Positions 21,762 to 29,865 of a stretch of DNA of 64,000 nucleotides are shown one piece after another (within the stretch, counting starts at the first letter, position 1; every line of letters starts with the position of its first letter). Source of the DNA: Candidatus Cloacimonetes bacterium HGW-Cloacimonetes-2. Lineage in GTDB: Bacteria > Cloacimonadota > Cloacimonadia > Cloacimonadales > Cloacimonadaceae. The notes below the pieces were generated by a model. The model saw only the letters and a program-made list of their open reading frames with translations. It ran no database searches and had not been told where the DNA came from. The DNA lies in assembly GCA_002842035.1 (NCBI GenBank), contig PHBP01000005.1:62001-126000 (forward strand). Direction: 5' to 3'. The translations under genes and the position numbers were made by a program.

Positions 21762-22219
21762 GGCGAGTGCGGAGTGCTACGCGCAGTTAGAGGTTAGCAG
21801 TTAGGCAGTTAGAGCTGCGCATGGTTCGAGCTTTGTACTTCGCGCGCCAGTCATTCCTGCGAAGGCAGAAATCCACTGGCGCGGAGCCCCACCTACCTAT
21901 TCCTTTCTAGAAAAGACCACCACTACGATCCTATCTGGGCTTCAACACACTCTTGAAGAGTATGACCTTTGGCTCCGCTTGGCATCCTGCCTGCTGCCTG
22001 CTTGTAGCCTGCTTGAATCCTGCATGGAGATGCATCAAGCAACTGAGAAACTGGCACATAGGATTGTATCATGCATAAGGAGCGTAAAAAGGCTAATCAA
22101 ACCTATTGCGGAGCTTCGGAAAGCTCCGATACGTTCGATTGTTGAGCTTTGGAAAGCTCTATTACGATGGAAGCGAGAATTTAGATAAACCAATCCAGCG
22201 GGTTATGCTGCTGACTGGT
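21762..22219. other. Convergent intergenic region with several hairpin repeats
   Basis: The gap separates two convergent genes. It holds a 7-8 bp tandem (GTTAGAG, GTTAGCA, GTTAGGCA, GTTAGAG at about 21785-21811), a nested palindrome with arms CGCGCCAGT (21843-21851) and ACTGGCGCG (21875-21883) around CATTCCTGCGAAGGCAG, array C (21977-22042), and two hairpins GGAGCTTCGGAAAGCTCC and GAGCTTTGGAAAGCTC at about 22109-22160. No gene is evident. Confidence 0.6.
21977..22042. repeat. 11-bp phased array, locus C
   Basis: Units in 11-bp phase: GCTTGGCATCC, TGCCTGCTGCC, TGCTTGTAGCC, TGCTTGAATCC, TGCATGGAGAT, GCATCAAGCAA. TGCTTGA...TGCAT pairs with ATGCA...TCAAGCA across the centre. The TGCTTGAATCC unit is identical to the first unit of loci A and B. 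A later AAGGAGCG and AAAAAGG purine stretch follows. Confidence 0.7.
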
Positions 22220-22224
22220 TTATC
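22184..22224 (-). terminator. Hairpin overlapping the stop of the propeller gene
   Basis: On the minus strand, GATAAACCA and TGGTTTATC (9 bp) flank an inner CAGC/GCTG stem. The stop codon (22220-22222) lies inside the arm. The bases after it (TAAATTCTC) are not a good T-run, so this may be a weak or bidirectional terminator. Confidence 0.4.
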
Positions 22225-24364
22225 TGGCCAGTTTTACGGTTTTGAGCACGCGGCTCCCGGCACCATCCTGCACTTGGATCAGATATATTCCGGCAGCGCA
22301 GCTAAGGCCCCGGGAATCTCTGCCGTCCCAGATGATCTCCTGTTCCCCTCGAATCGCGGAGGATACCGTGTATGTCCGCAGTTTTTGCCCTCTCAGATTG
22401 AAGATATTGATCGCAAGGGGAGACGGGCTGTCTTTGATAAAGCGGATCGTGGTGGAGGATAGGAACGGATTGGGGTAGTTGGCTACGGTTCTGGCAGGAG
22501 GTATCAGTAGCTCTTCGGCCGAAGTCGGAATCCCGGATTCGTTAAACAAGAGCAGGTTTTGTTCTCCAATCCACTTGGTGTTGTTGGCATCGACATAGAT
22601 GGTGTTGATATTGCGTCCGCTCAAGGGGGAATTGCTGGAGTTATAGGTGAACCACATATCATCGTATAGCTTAAAAAGCTCTGCGCTGGGGCCGCTTGTC
22701 CCGATCCAGACAGCTTGGTTATTGTCAATTGTCACAGAAGCGGCGTTATTGTTTTGCAGAGCCGAATTTGTATTATCAAATTGCGTCAGGATGTCACTAT
22801 AAAGCTGTGATAACTCACCGTGGGCGATCCAGACAGATCCATCCGGAGCAAAGGCAAAGTCATAAGCTCCGGCAAGCTCGGGATAACTGGTGAAAACTCC
22901 ATCAAAATAGTGGCAAACACCGGCATAACCGCCGATCCAGATCCCGCCCTCAGGATCTTGTTCTATGATTTTCGTCTCTGCGAGATTCATACCTGCCTCG
23001 GCATTGGTCAATACAGACCAAGTTCCGTTCTGATAGCGCGATACACCTCCATCTCCACCGATCCAGACTCCATCACCAATAGGGCAAATAGTTTTAATGT
23101 GGTAACAGGGAATGCCAACCTGGCTTTGGTTATAATGCTGCGACTCTCCCGTGCCGATGCGGAGCAGGTCCAGACAAGTGCCTACCCAGGTATTGAGCTG
23201 GCTGTCTTGGGCAAGCGCCCAGACGTGATCGCAGATCATCCCGGTGTTATACATACCAAAATTCTCAATTACCTCGCCGTCGATACTCATAAATCCGCCA
23301 ATTCCCTCACCATCAGCAGTGCCAATCCAGAGCTTGTCGTCGTAGCCCTTGAAAATATCCTGGATATAGCTGCTGGGCAGGGGCATCTCGCTAATGGGGT
23401 GTTTGCTGAAATTTACGCCATCGAACTGCACCAGCGAATTTGGAGAATAAGTATCATAGAAAACGATCCAGATCCTCTGCTGGGGATCAAGGATAAGCTT
23501 GTCAAAGGAGACGCTGTAATCTGCGAAGTAGCTTCTGGGGTAGCATTGAAAGAGGTCCTGGTCTTTACAGATCAAATCGGTGTAACTGACGATCCAAACC
23601 CGTTGCCAGGAATCGACATAGATATTTTGAACAGAGTAAAGATCTACTCCGGCCAATACGTTGTAGTTCGTCCATAGATTATTAACAAATTTTGCTACTC
23701 CATCGGAATGTCCAAACCAGCCTGTACCATCAGCTTCAAAAGCTATACAATCGATATAGCTGTTTGGAATGGTGGAGTTCGTGGAGGTATAACGATGCCA
23801 GATATTGCCGTTGTAGCGCCAAACACCACCATAACCGTAAAACCAGATATCGTTGTTTTGGGGATTAACCACCAATCCTCTGGGTAGGATGGATTGCGTG
23901 AGGGCGCTGTTGGTGCTGTTGAAGACAGTCCAATTGCCCTGATCGATTTTGTAGATTGCGGCATTGGTGGCTACCCAGATTGCGTGATTTGTATCCTCTA
24001 CGACATCCTTTACGACAGATCCGTCCAGGATGGAATTGCCGGAGTCAAATCTGGTCCAGATCTCGCCGTTATAATGCAGCAAAGCATGTCTGCCTGCCAT
24101 CCAGACATCGTTGTTGGAGCTCACAAAGATGCTGTTTACATCGTTACCGGAGAGGGGAGCTTGAGTGATATCCAGTTGGGTTTTTTCTCCGGTATCTGGG
24201 TTCCAGCGTAATACTCCCGCCCACGAGGAGATCCACAGCTCTCCATTCCTGTAGGCAATATCCATAGCGTAATCTGCAGAGCGATAGGTATGCCAGTTGG
24301 CCGGTTGCGCTATCAGTATAGCCAGTGTGTAGGTAAACATAAGAATCAAAAATACATTCTTCAT
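22220..24364 (-). CDS. Secreted beta-propeller protein with sorting domain
   Basis: The 714-residue product has a signal peptide (MKNVFLILMFTYTLAILIAQ). The body is many repeats of about 40-50 residues with the two-component-regulator propeller pattern (IWVATNAAIYKIDQGNWTVF, WFGHSDGVAKF, WIGTADGEG, WIGGDGGVSRY), predicting one or two seven-bladed propellers. These domains usually sense ligands in histidine kinases, but no kinase is attached. The end is a sorting domain (NYPNPFLSSTTIRF, GIYLIQVQDG). ATG 24364 with GAGGT upstream is chosen over an in-frame ATG at 24412 that would spoil the signal peptide. Confidence 0.87.
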   Translation of the reverse strand: MKNVFLILMFTYTLAILIAQPANWHTYRSADYAMDIAYRNGELWISSWAGVLRWNPDTGEKTQLDITQAPLSGNDVNSIFVSSNNDVWMAGRHALLHYNGEIWTRFDSGNSILDGSVVKDVVEDTNHAIWVATNAAIYKIDQGNWTVFNSTNSALTQSILPRGLVVNPQNNDIWFYGYGGVWRYNGNIWHRYTSTNSTIPNSYIDCIAFEADGTGWFGHSDGVAKFVNNLWTNYNVLAGVDLYSVQNIYVDSWQRVWIVSYTDLICKDQDLFQCYPRSYFADYSVSFDKLILDPQQRIWIVFYDTYSPNSLVQFDGVNFSKHPISEMPLPSSYIQDIFKGYDDKLWIGTADGEGIGGFMSIDGEVIENFGMYNTGMICDHVWALAQDSQLNTWVGTCLDLLRIGTGESQHYNQSQVGIPCYHIKTICPIGDGVWIGGDGGVSRYQNGTWSVLTNAEAGMNLAETKIIEQDPEGGIWIGGYAGVCHYFDGVFTSYPELAGAYDFAFAPDGSVWIAHGELSQLYSDILTQFDNTNSALQNNNAASVTIDNNQAVWIGTSGPSAELFKLYDDMWFTYNSSNSPLSGRNINTIYVDANNTKWIGEQNLLLFNESGIPTSAEELLIPPARTVANYPNPFLSSTTIRFIKDSPSPLAINIFNLRGQKLRTYTVSSAIRGEQEIIWDGRDSRGLSCAAGIYLIQVQDGAGSRVLKTVKLAR

Positions 24365-24631
24365 AATCCGTACCTCGCAATATGGATAAATCACGCTGCT
24401 TAAGACAAGCAATTTCTATTCCCGATAACAAAACTAATATACTAATAGATAACAAGATAAGGCAGGGACTCGTTTTTGTGATGCTTGCCCATAAGCTGAT
24501 CTTGCGGGCAGTAAGGCAAGGCAGGATGAGCTATGAAGATCAGAGAATCATATAGCCTTTTCACTTTCTCTTGACAAAACAGAGGAGCATCAAGAGAATG
24601 AAAAACTACAGAAATCTGGATTGGAAGTAGA

Positions 24632-25471
24632 ATGCCGAAACTCGTTCCGAAGCTAAAACTGCCAAAGATAGCAAAAGCCAAAAACCGGCTGAAGGATTTC
24701 TACGCCAACATTCCGATCCTATTGGAGCACAAAAACTTTATCATCAAGACAGCCGATAGCACCGAAGAGCTCGAAATGGCTCTTCGCCTGAGGCATCAGG
24801 TCTTTTTGGAAGAACTGCTCCACAAAAAGAAACGCAGTGGCAAAGATACAGATCGTTTTGACAAGCAATGCGACCATCTGATGATCATAGACAAGCGAAA
24901 CAACCTGCTGATCGGGACTTACAGGCTCCAATCCTCGCTCCATACCAAGCGCTTTTACAGCGCGACAGAATTTCGGATGAAGCATATCAAGCATTTGCCC
25001 GGCAATAAACTGGAGCTGGGACGTGCCTGCGTGCATCCGGATTATCGCAATGGAGTCACCATCGCCTTACTCTGGGAAGGCATCAATGCCTATATCGAAG
25101 CCAGCCAAAGCAGCTATCTCTTCGGTTGTTCCAGTATAAAAACTATGGATAAAAACGAGATTCACGAGATCTATCAGTACCTGAGGCAAAACGGTCATCT
25201 GATGGACAATGTGAAAGTCCGTCCCCGTACAAAGTTCAGAGTTCCGGGGCTGAAACGTCGCCTCAAAATACAGCCGCATTACTCACTCGATGATGGCAGG
25301 CATCACAAAGAGATGATTCCCTCTCTGCTCAATTCCTATCTCAAATCGGGTGCGGTAGTTTGTGGCAGGCCTGCTCTGGACAAGAGTTTCAAATGTATTG
25401 ATTTCCTTACTCTGCTGGATGTCCGCGACCTCAAAGGCAGCGCCAAGCGGGCGATGAAAAAGGACGATTGA
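24632..25471 (+). CDS. GNAT-type N-acyltransferase (OlsB/GlsB-like)
   Basis: This 279-residue protein has the acyl-ACP-dependent GNAT pattern of ornithine- or glycine-lipid N-acyltransferases: LRLRHQVFLEE, DHLMIIDKRNNLLIGTYRL, LELGRACVHPDYRNG and LLWEGINAYI...YLFGCSSIK. It likely acylates the alpha-amino group of an amino acid with a 3-hydroxy fatty acid, the first step to an aminolipid. The next gene, 3 bp downstream, encodes the matching O-acyltransferase. TCTTGACA at 24569-24576 may be its -35 box and GGAAG its ribosome site. The amino acid substrate cannot be told from sequence. Confidence 0.83.
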   Translation: MPKLVPKLKLPKIAKAKNRLKDFYANIPILLEHKNFIIKTADSTEELEMALRLRHQVFLEELLHKKKRSGKDTDRFDKQCDHLMIIDKRNNLLIGTYRLQSSLHTKRFYSATEFRMKHIKHLPGNKLELGRACVHPDYRNGVTIALLWEGINAYIEASQSSYLFGCSSIKTMDKNEIHEIYQYLRQNGHLMDNVKVRPRTKFRVPGLKRRLKIQPHYSLDDGRHHKEMIPSLLNSYLKSGAVVCGRPALDKSFKCIDFLTLLDVRDLKGSAKRAMKKDD

Positions 25472-25474
25472 TCA

Positions 25475-26251
25475 GTGCCGACCAAGCTGCGTTACCTCAT
25501 CTGGCATCTCTCGATCACAGTCGATTTCTTTGTCCGTGCCTGGCTGATCAAACTCTTTACCAAAGATCAAATCAAGCTGAGAAGAAGATTCATAGAGAAT
25601 AACCACCGTGTGGCAAAGCAGTATCTAAAAGCTTTCCAGATCAAATGCCGGATCGAGAATCCCGATAAACTGGAGCTACTCAAGGACAAGAACTACCTGG
25701 TAGTCGGAAATCACGTCTCTTATACGGATATTATGGTGCTCAGCGCGCTCAGCCCCCTGGTCTTTATCACCTCGGTTGAGATGAGTAACGCTCCCTTCCT
25801 GGGGACAGTCACCAGGCTGGGGGGAAGTCTGTTCACGGATCGCAAGAGATTCGTCTCGCTGCCCAAGGAAATTGAGAGATTTTCGGAAACCGCCAAAGAG
25901 GGATTTAGCATCGTGCTCTTCCCGGAAGGCACCAGCACCGACGGTACGAATCTGCGTCCCTTCCGCAGCTCCCTCTTTGAAATCGCCCTGAAAGCTGATC
26001 TGGACATCCTACCTATCTGTATAAATTACGTTAAAATCAACGGAGAGCCACGTAGTGAGGCGAACCGCGACCTGATATGTTGGTATGGTGATATGACGTT
26101 TGCGCCTCATTTTTGGAGTTTATTGGGTGTCCCTATTGAAGCTGTGGTAACGATCCTTGAGCCTATAACGTGTAGTACACGCACAAAAAGGCAAGAGCTC
26201 TCAGATCGCGCGTATGGGCTGTTGAGCGAATGCTATCATCGCGAGAGCTGA
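25475..26251 (+). CDS. Lysophospholipid-type acyltransferase (PlsC family, OlsA/GlsA-like)
   Basis: This 258-residue PlsC-family acyltransferase has the catalytic NHVSYTD motif (NHx4D, about residues 77-82), RLGGSLFTDRK and FPEGTSTDG (about 148-156). It follows the GNAT gene by 3 bp and starts with GTG. With that partner it would add the second, ester-linked fatty acid to make ornithine, glycine or a related aminolipid; alone it could be a 1-acyl-glycerol-3-phosphate acyltransferase. The pairing favours the aminolipid role. Confidence 0.85.
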   Translation: MPTKLRYLIWHLSITVDFFVRAWLIKLFTKDQIKLRRRFIENNHRVAKQYLKAFQIKCRIENPDKLELLKDKNYLVVGNHVSYTDIMVLSALSPLVFITSVEMSNAPFLGTVTRLGGSLFTDRKRFVSLPKEIERFSETAKEGFSIVLFPEGTSTDGTNLRPFRSSLFEIALKADLDILPICINYVKINGEPRSEANRDLICWYGDMTFAPHFWSLLGVPIEAVVTILEPITCSTRTKRQELSDRAYGLLSECYHRES

Positions 26252-26307
26252 AGCTAATACAAAAATCGTGATTAATTAACAAGAAATAGAAGAACAAAGG
26301 AGTAAGA

Positions 26308-26505
26308 ATGGCAAAGCAAACGAAAGACCGGCTGGGCTTGGGCAAGATCAATTTCCTGATCCTGGCTCTGGCAGCGGTGCTAATGGTGCTAGGATACATC
26401 ATTATGAGTATGAATGAGATAAGCATCTCTCCAATCATACTGGCTGTCGTATATGTAGCTATCATACCGCTGGCACTGCTCTACCGTCCCAAAGAGAAAG
26501 AATGA
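26308..26505 (+). CDS. Small DUF3098-like membrane protein
   Basis: This 65-residue protein has two hydrophobic segments (about 15-33 and 40-57) and a basic N-terminus with GLGKINFLIL, resembling the DUF3098 family common in Bacteroidota. AAGGAG precedes the ATG. Its end overlaps the DUF58 gene by four bases (ATGA). Function unknown. Confidence 0.72.
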   Translation: MAKQTKDRLGLGKINFLILALAAVLMVLGYIIMSMNEISISPIILAVVYVAIIPLALLYRPKEKE

Positions 26506-27383
26506 CCCTTTTACAAGATGAGACCATTGCGAAATTAAAGAAGTTTCAACTGGCGACGCGTTCGATCGTCGAGGGCTTCCTGGTTGGTCTCCACAAGTCA
26601 CCCTACCACGGCTTTAGCGTGGAGTTTTCGGATCATCGTCAGTATAACCCGGGAGAATCGCTCAAGGACGTGGATTGGAAACTTGCTGCTCGTACAGAGC
26701 GTTACTATGTAAAGCGTTACGAAGAAGAAACAAACCTTCGCAGCTATATAATCCTGGATCATTCAAAGTCGATGTTCTATGATTCAGGCAAGGGATCCAA
26801 GATCGAATATGCCACCCAACTCGCGGCAGCTCTGGCATGGCTGATGCTCTCGCAAAAGGATGCTGTGGGGTTGATAACTTTCAACGATCAAGTCACCGGT
26901 CAGTTTGCTCCCAGAGCCTATCGTGCCTATCTGGCACGTCTGATGGCTGCTCTCACCGAACTCAAGCCAGAGGGGGGAACCGGTGCGCTGCTCAGGCTGG
27001 AAGCTATAGCAGAATCTATCCGCAAGCGTAGCATGATCATCATCATCTCGGACTTTCTGGAAGCTCCGGAAGCGGTGCTAAGCTCCCTGAAGCACTTCCG
27101 AAACCGTAAGAACGAAGTACTGGTCTTTCATATTACTGATGAACAGGAAGAGGCGTTTAAGTTCAAGCACGAGACAGAATTTCTGGATAGCGAAACAGGG
27201 GAGAAGATCAGGGTCAATCCCTGGCAAATCCGCAAGGAATATCTGGATAACTACAACCAACACGTGAGTTTTCTTAAGACTGGTTGCCATCAGGCAGGGA
27301 TAGAGTACAATCCCGTCAATACCTCCACTCCTTTCAATGATCTGCTATTAAAGTACCTGATCAGCAGGCAGAGGGCGGGTTGA
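26502..27383 (+). CDS. DUF58 / von Willebrand A-like domain protein
   Basis: The 293-residue protein carries the DUF58 signature: RSIVEGFLVGLHKSPYHGF, EFSDHRQYNPGES, DWKLAARTERYYVKRYEEE, followed by a vWA-like fold with a MIDAS-style DHSKSM (LDHSKSMFYD). DUF58 proteins are typically encoded with MoxR AAA+ ATPases; no MoxR gene is visible directly here. The stop overlaps the fumarase start by one base (TGATG). Confidence 0.9.
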   Translation: MTLLQDETIAKLKKFQLATRSIVEGFLVGLHKSPYHGFSVEFSDHRQYNPGESLKDVDWKLAARTERYYVKRYEEETNLRSYIILDHSKSMFYDSGKGSKIEYATQLAAALAWLMLSQKDAVGLITFNDQVTGQFAPRAYRAYLARLMAALTELKPEGGTGALLRLEAIAESIRKRSMIIIISDFLEAPEAVLSSLKHFRNRKNEVLVFHITDEQEEAFKFKHETEFLDSETGEKIRVNPWQIRKEYLDNYNQHVSFLKTGCHQAGIEYNPVNTSTPFNDLLLKYLISRQRAG

Positions 27384-28228
27384 TGCGGACAATTGATAGC
27401 AGTGTTATCAGGGATCGTGTAGTAGAAGCATACCGGAAGCTGAGCTTTGAACTGGACGGGCGTTTGCTGGAATCCCTAAAGGAGGCCAAGCAGCGAGAGA
27501 GGGAAGAGGCAGCCCAATTGGTCTTGCAAGACATCCTCGACAATGCGGAGATTGCCCGGGCTAAATTGATCCCGCCTTGTCAGGATACCGGGACTCAGGT
27601 CTTCTTTGTAGAACTGGGACAGGAAGTCCTGGTCACAGGCAAGACTCTCGAAGCTGCGATTAACGAAGCGGTATCGATAGCGAGCAGGGATAACTACCTA
27701 AGGGCATCGATCGTGAAGGATCCCCTATATGACAGGACCAATACCCGGGATAATACACCGGTGGTGTTTCACGTGAAACTTGTTGAAGGCAAGAAGCTCA
27801 CTGTCACCATAGCCCAAAAAGGCGGCGGAGCCGAGAATATGAGCCGTCTTTATATGATGTCACCTTCCTCAGTCGAGCAAGATATCATAGAGACTGTAGT
27901 CAAGACCGTTCTGGAAGCCGGGGCCAAAGCCTGTCCTCCTCTGATATTGGGCATAGGGATTGGCGGGAACTTCGAATCTGCTCCTCAAATTGCAAAACAT
28001 GCCTTATTGAGAGAACTGGGAACACCAAATGATAATGCCAGGTATGCGGCTTTGGAAAAGCAGATCCTGGTAAGACTCAATGAGAGCGGTATCGGAGCCC
28101 AGGGATTGGGCGGTAGTACCACAGCATTGGCTGTTCATATTGAACAAGCTCCCTGCCATATTGCCTCACTACCGTTGGCGATCAATATCCAATGCCACGC
28201 ACACAGACATATCAGGATAGAATTGTGA
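27383..28228 (+). CDS. Class I fumarate hydratase, alpha (N-terminal) subunit
   Basis: This is the Fe-S-containing half of a two-subunit class I fumarase/tartrate dehydratase, about 281 residues. The three cluster cysteines are visible in PPCQDTGTQ (about 62), KACPPLILGIGIGG (about 182) and NIQCHAHRH (about 271). It interconverts fumarate and malate in the cytoplasm. The oxygen-sensitive [4Fe-4S] enzyme fits an anaerobe. ATG 27383 is preferred over the TTG one codon upstream. The end overlaps the beta subunit by four bases (GTGA). Confidence 0.92.
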   Translation: MRTIDSSVIRDRVVEAYRKLSFELDGRLLESLKEAKQREREEAAQLVLQDILDNAEIARAKLIPPCQDTGTQVFFVELGQEVLVTGKTLEAAINEAVSIASRDNYLRASIVKDPLYDRTNTRDNTPVVFHVKLVEGKKLTVTIAQKGGGAENMSRLYMMSPSSVEQDIIETVVKTVLEAGAKACPPLILGIGIGGNFESAPQIAKHALLRELGTPNDNARYAALEKQILVRLNESGIGAQGLGGSTTALAVHIEQAPCHIASLPLAINIQCHAHRHIRIEL

Positions 28229-28725
28229 CCAAGCATCTGAACTTACCTCTGAACGAAACTGATATTGCCGATCTGAGGATAGGGGAGAGAGTTTTGCTCA
28301 CGGGGGTGCTCTTCACCGCCAGAGATTCAGCGCACCAGCGGTTGCTGGAACTAATATCTGAAGGTAAAGAGCTACCTTTTGACTTGCGGGATGCTGCGAT
28401 CTTTTACTGTGGACCTTCTCCAGCCAGACCCGGTAAGATCTGCGGCGCTGTAGGACCAACCACCAGTTCCAGGATGGATAAGGCCAGCCTGATCCTGCTG
28501 GATAAGGGACTGAAGGTAATGATTGGCAAGGGTGAGAGGTCAGTGGAAGTAACCCAGAAAATCAAAGCACAAGGAGCTGTGTATTTCACTGCTTTGGGAG
28601 GTGTTGCTGCCCTGCTGAGTAAGTGTATTGTTTCATGTGAAACATTCGCCTGGGCTGATCTCGGAACTGAGGCTATCCACAGGATGGCAGTACGCGACTT
28701 CCCCGTCTATGTAGCTATCAAATAA
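28225..28725 (+). CDS. Class I fumarate hydratase, beta (C-terminal) subunit
   Basis: This 166-residue protein matches the C-terminal domain of class I fumarase: RVLLTGVLFTARDSAHQRL, YCGPSPARPGKICGAVGPTT and SRMDKASLILLDKGLKVMIG. Together with the alpha subunit it forms the active site. GTG 28225, which overlaps the alpha stop and has AGGAT upstream, gives a standard N-terminus; an upstream ATG at 28192 would add 11 residues encoded within the alpha gene. Confidence 0.92.
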   Translation: MTKHLNLPLNETDIADLRIGERVLLTGVLFTARDSAHQRLLELISEGKELPFDLRDAAIFYCGPSPARPGKICGAVGPTTSSRMDKASLILLDKGLKVMIGKGERSVEVTQKIKAQGAVYFTALGGVAALLSKCIVSCETFAWADLGTEAIHRMAVRDFPVYVAIK

Positions 28726-28748
28726 CCAGTTACTATCACCCAACTATC

Positions 28749-29690
28749 TCACAAATCTACAAGTAAATCCTGCTGTGTCAATTGCGCCGTGGTCTTAAAG
28801 TGTAGCTTGGCTACTTCATACAAGCGTTTATAACTGTATGTTTTGATGAATTCCCTGCCTGTCTTGATCACACTGGTTGCACCTTTTGGGAAAGCTATGT
28901 CATAATGCTCGCTCATCTCCTTGTGATGCTGTAAAAACTGATATCTGGATAGTATTGAGGCAGTAGCGACGGCAATATCCTGCTCAGCTCCGGTTCGCTC
29001 AATCACGTTGAGTAGAGGGAGCTTGCCTTTCAGGCTTAATTCAACCTTGCGTGACTTGCTGAACTGGTCGATCAAGGCACCATCAACAACTGACTGACGC
29101 GCATTTACTGCCTCAATTGCCTTGCTATGAAGCCAAGCCAATAGATCGTTCAGATTCTTGCCTTGCCGGCTCATATCACCATAAAGCTTATTGTAGGCTT
29201 CCGGCTTGAGCAGAATTGTCTCAAAACATCCTTTAAATTGACTATAGATAGTCTTGGCTATCTTCTCTATCTGACTATCTGTAAGTTTCTTACTGTCGCA
29301 GACACCCAGCCGTCTAAGCTCTACTTCGCTTGTCTTATCCGCATAGAAAGCTGTCACTACAAGAGCACCAAAGTAGTCACCTTTACCGCACTCATCTGAG
29401 CCGATCCAGGCATTCCAATGGTGCAGACGCTCCGGCGTTGTCTGATCCTTTGGCGCAAGATTCAGGATATGCTGCATCAGTTCTACCAAGGCTTTCTCTT
29501 TACTGGGATTTATCACAGTGCTAAGACCCCTCTTATCAGAGTAGTAGATATTGAGCTTCAATTGCTTAGAATCTCGCCCCAGTGTTAATTGGATACCATA
29601 GGGTAGCTCCTGACTAGCCAGAAGATGCAAGCCTCTGGTATGGACAAGCGGTATCAATTCTGCCAGATAAGTATCGATCGCTTTGTGCAT
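28749..29690 (-). CDS. rnhC: Ribonuclease HIII
   Basis: The 313-residue protein has an N-terminal TBP-like substrate-binding domain (to about 85) and a type 2 RNase H domain with the metal-binding SDECGKGDYFG (about 101-111), LGVCDSKKLTD (about 133-143) and VDGALIDQF. The GSDE rather than GxDE-plus-C-terminal arrangement of RNase HII, and the length, indicate RNase HIII. It removes RNA from RNA/DNA hybrids. It lies downstream of tRNA-Ala, with a terminator between them. Confidence 0.92.
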   Translation of the reverse strand: MHKAIDTYLAELIPLVHTRGLHLLASQELPYGIQLTLGRDSKQLKLNIYYSDKRGLSTVINPSKEKALVELMQHILNLAPKDQTTPERLHHWNAWIGSDECGKGDYFGALVVTAFYADKTSEVELRRLGVCDSKKLTDSQIEKIAKTIYSQFKGCFETILLKPEAYNKLYGDMSRQGKNLNDLLAWLHSKAIEAVNARQSVVDGALIDQFSKSRKVELSLKGKLPLLNVIERTGAEQDIAVATASILSRYQFLQHHKEMSEHYDIAFPKGATSVIKTGREFIKTYSYKRLYEVAKLHFKTTAQLTQQDLLVDL

Positions 29691-29700
29691 AATACCTCTT

Positions 29701-29734
29701 AAAAAAAGAAAGGAAGCCCGCTGACGAGCTTCCC
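29701..29734 (-). terminator. Terminator after tRNA-Ala
   Basis: Read on the minus strand, GGAAGC and GCTTCC (29728-29733 with 29712-29717) form a stem with a 10-nt loop, followed by TTTCTTTTTTT. It lies 7 bp beyond the tRNA CCA end. Confidence 0.9.
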
Positions 29735-29740
29735 TATATT

Positions 29741-29816
29741 TGGTGGAGCTAAGGGGGATCGAACCCCTGACCTATTGATTGCGAACCAATCGCTCTCCCA
29801 TCTGAGCTATAGCCCC
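29741..29816 (-). tRNA. tRNA-Ala, anticodon CGC
   Basis: All arms of the cloverleaf are visible on the minus strand: acceptor GGGGCTA/TAGCTCC, D arm GCTC/GAGC, anticodon stem ATTGG/TCAAT with loop TTCGCAA, and T arm AGGGG/CCCCT with loop TTCGATC. The acceptor stem has the G3:U70 wobble pair that marks alanine tRNAs, and ACCA is encoded. The anticodon CGC reads GCG. It lies between valS and rnhC. Confidence 0.97.
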
Positions 29817-29865
29817 AAGATCAGTAACAAGTGTCGAGTTACAAGTGATATGAGTCACCAGTTGT

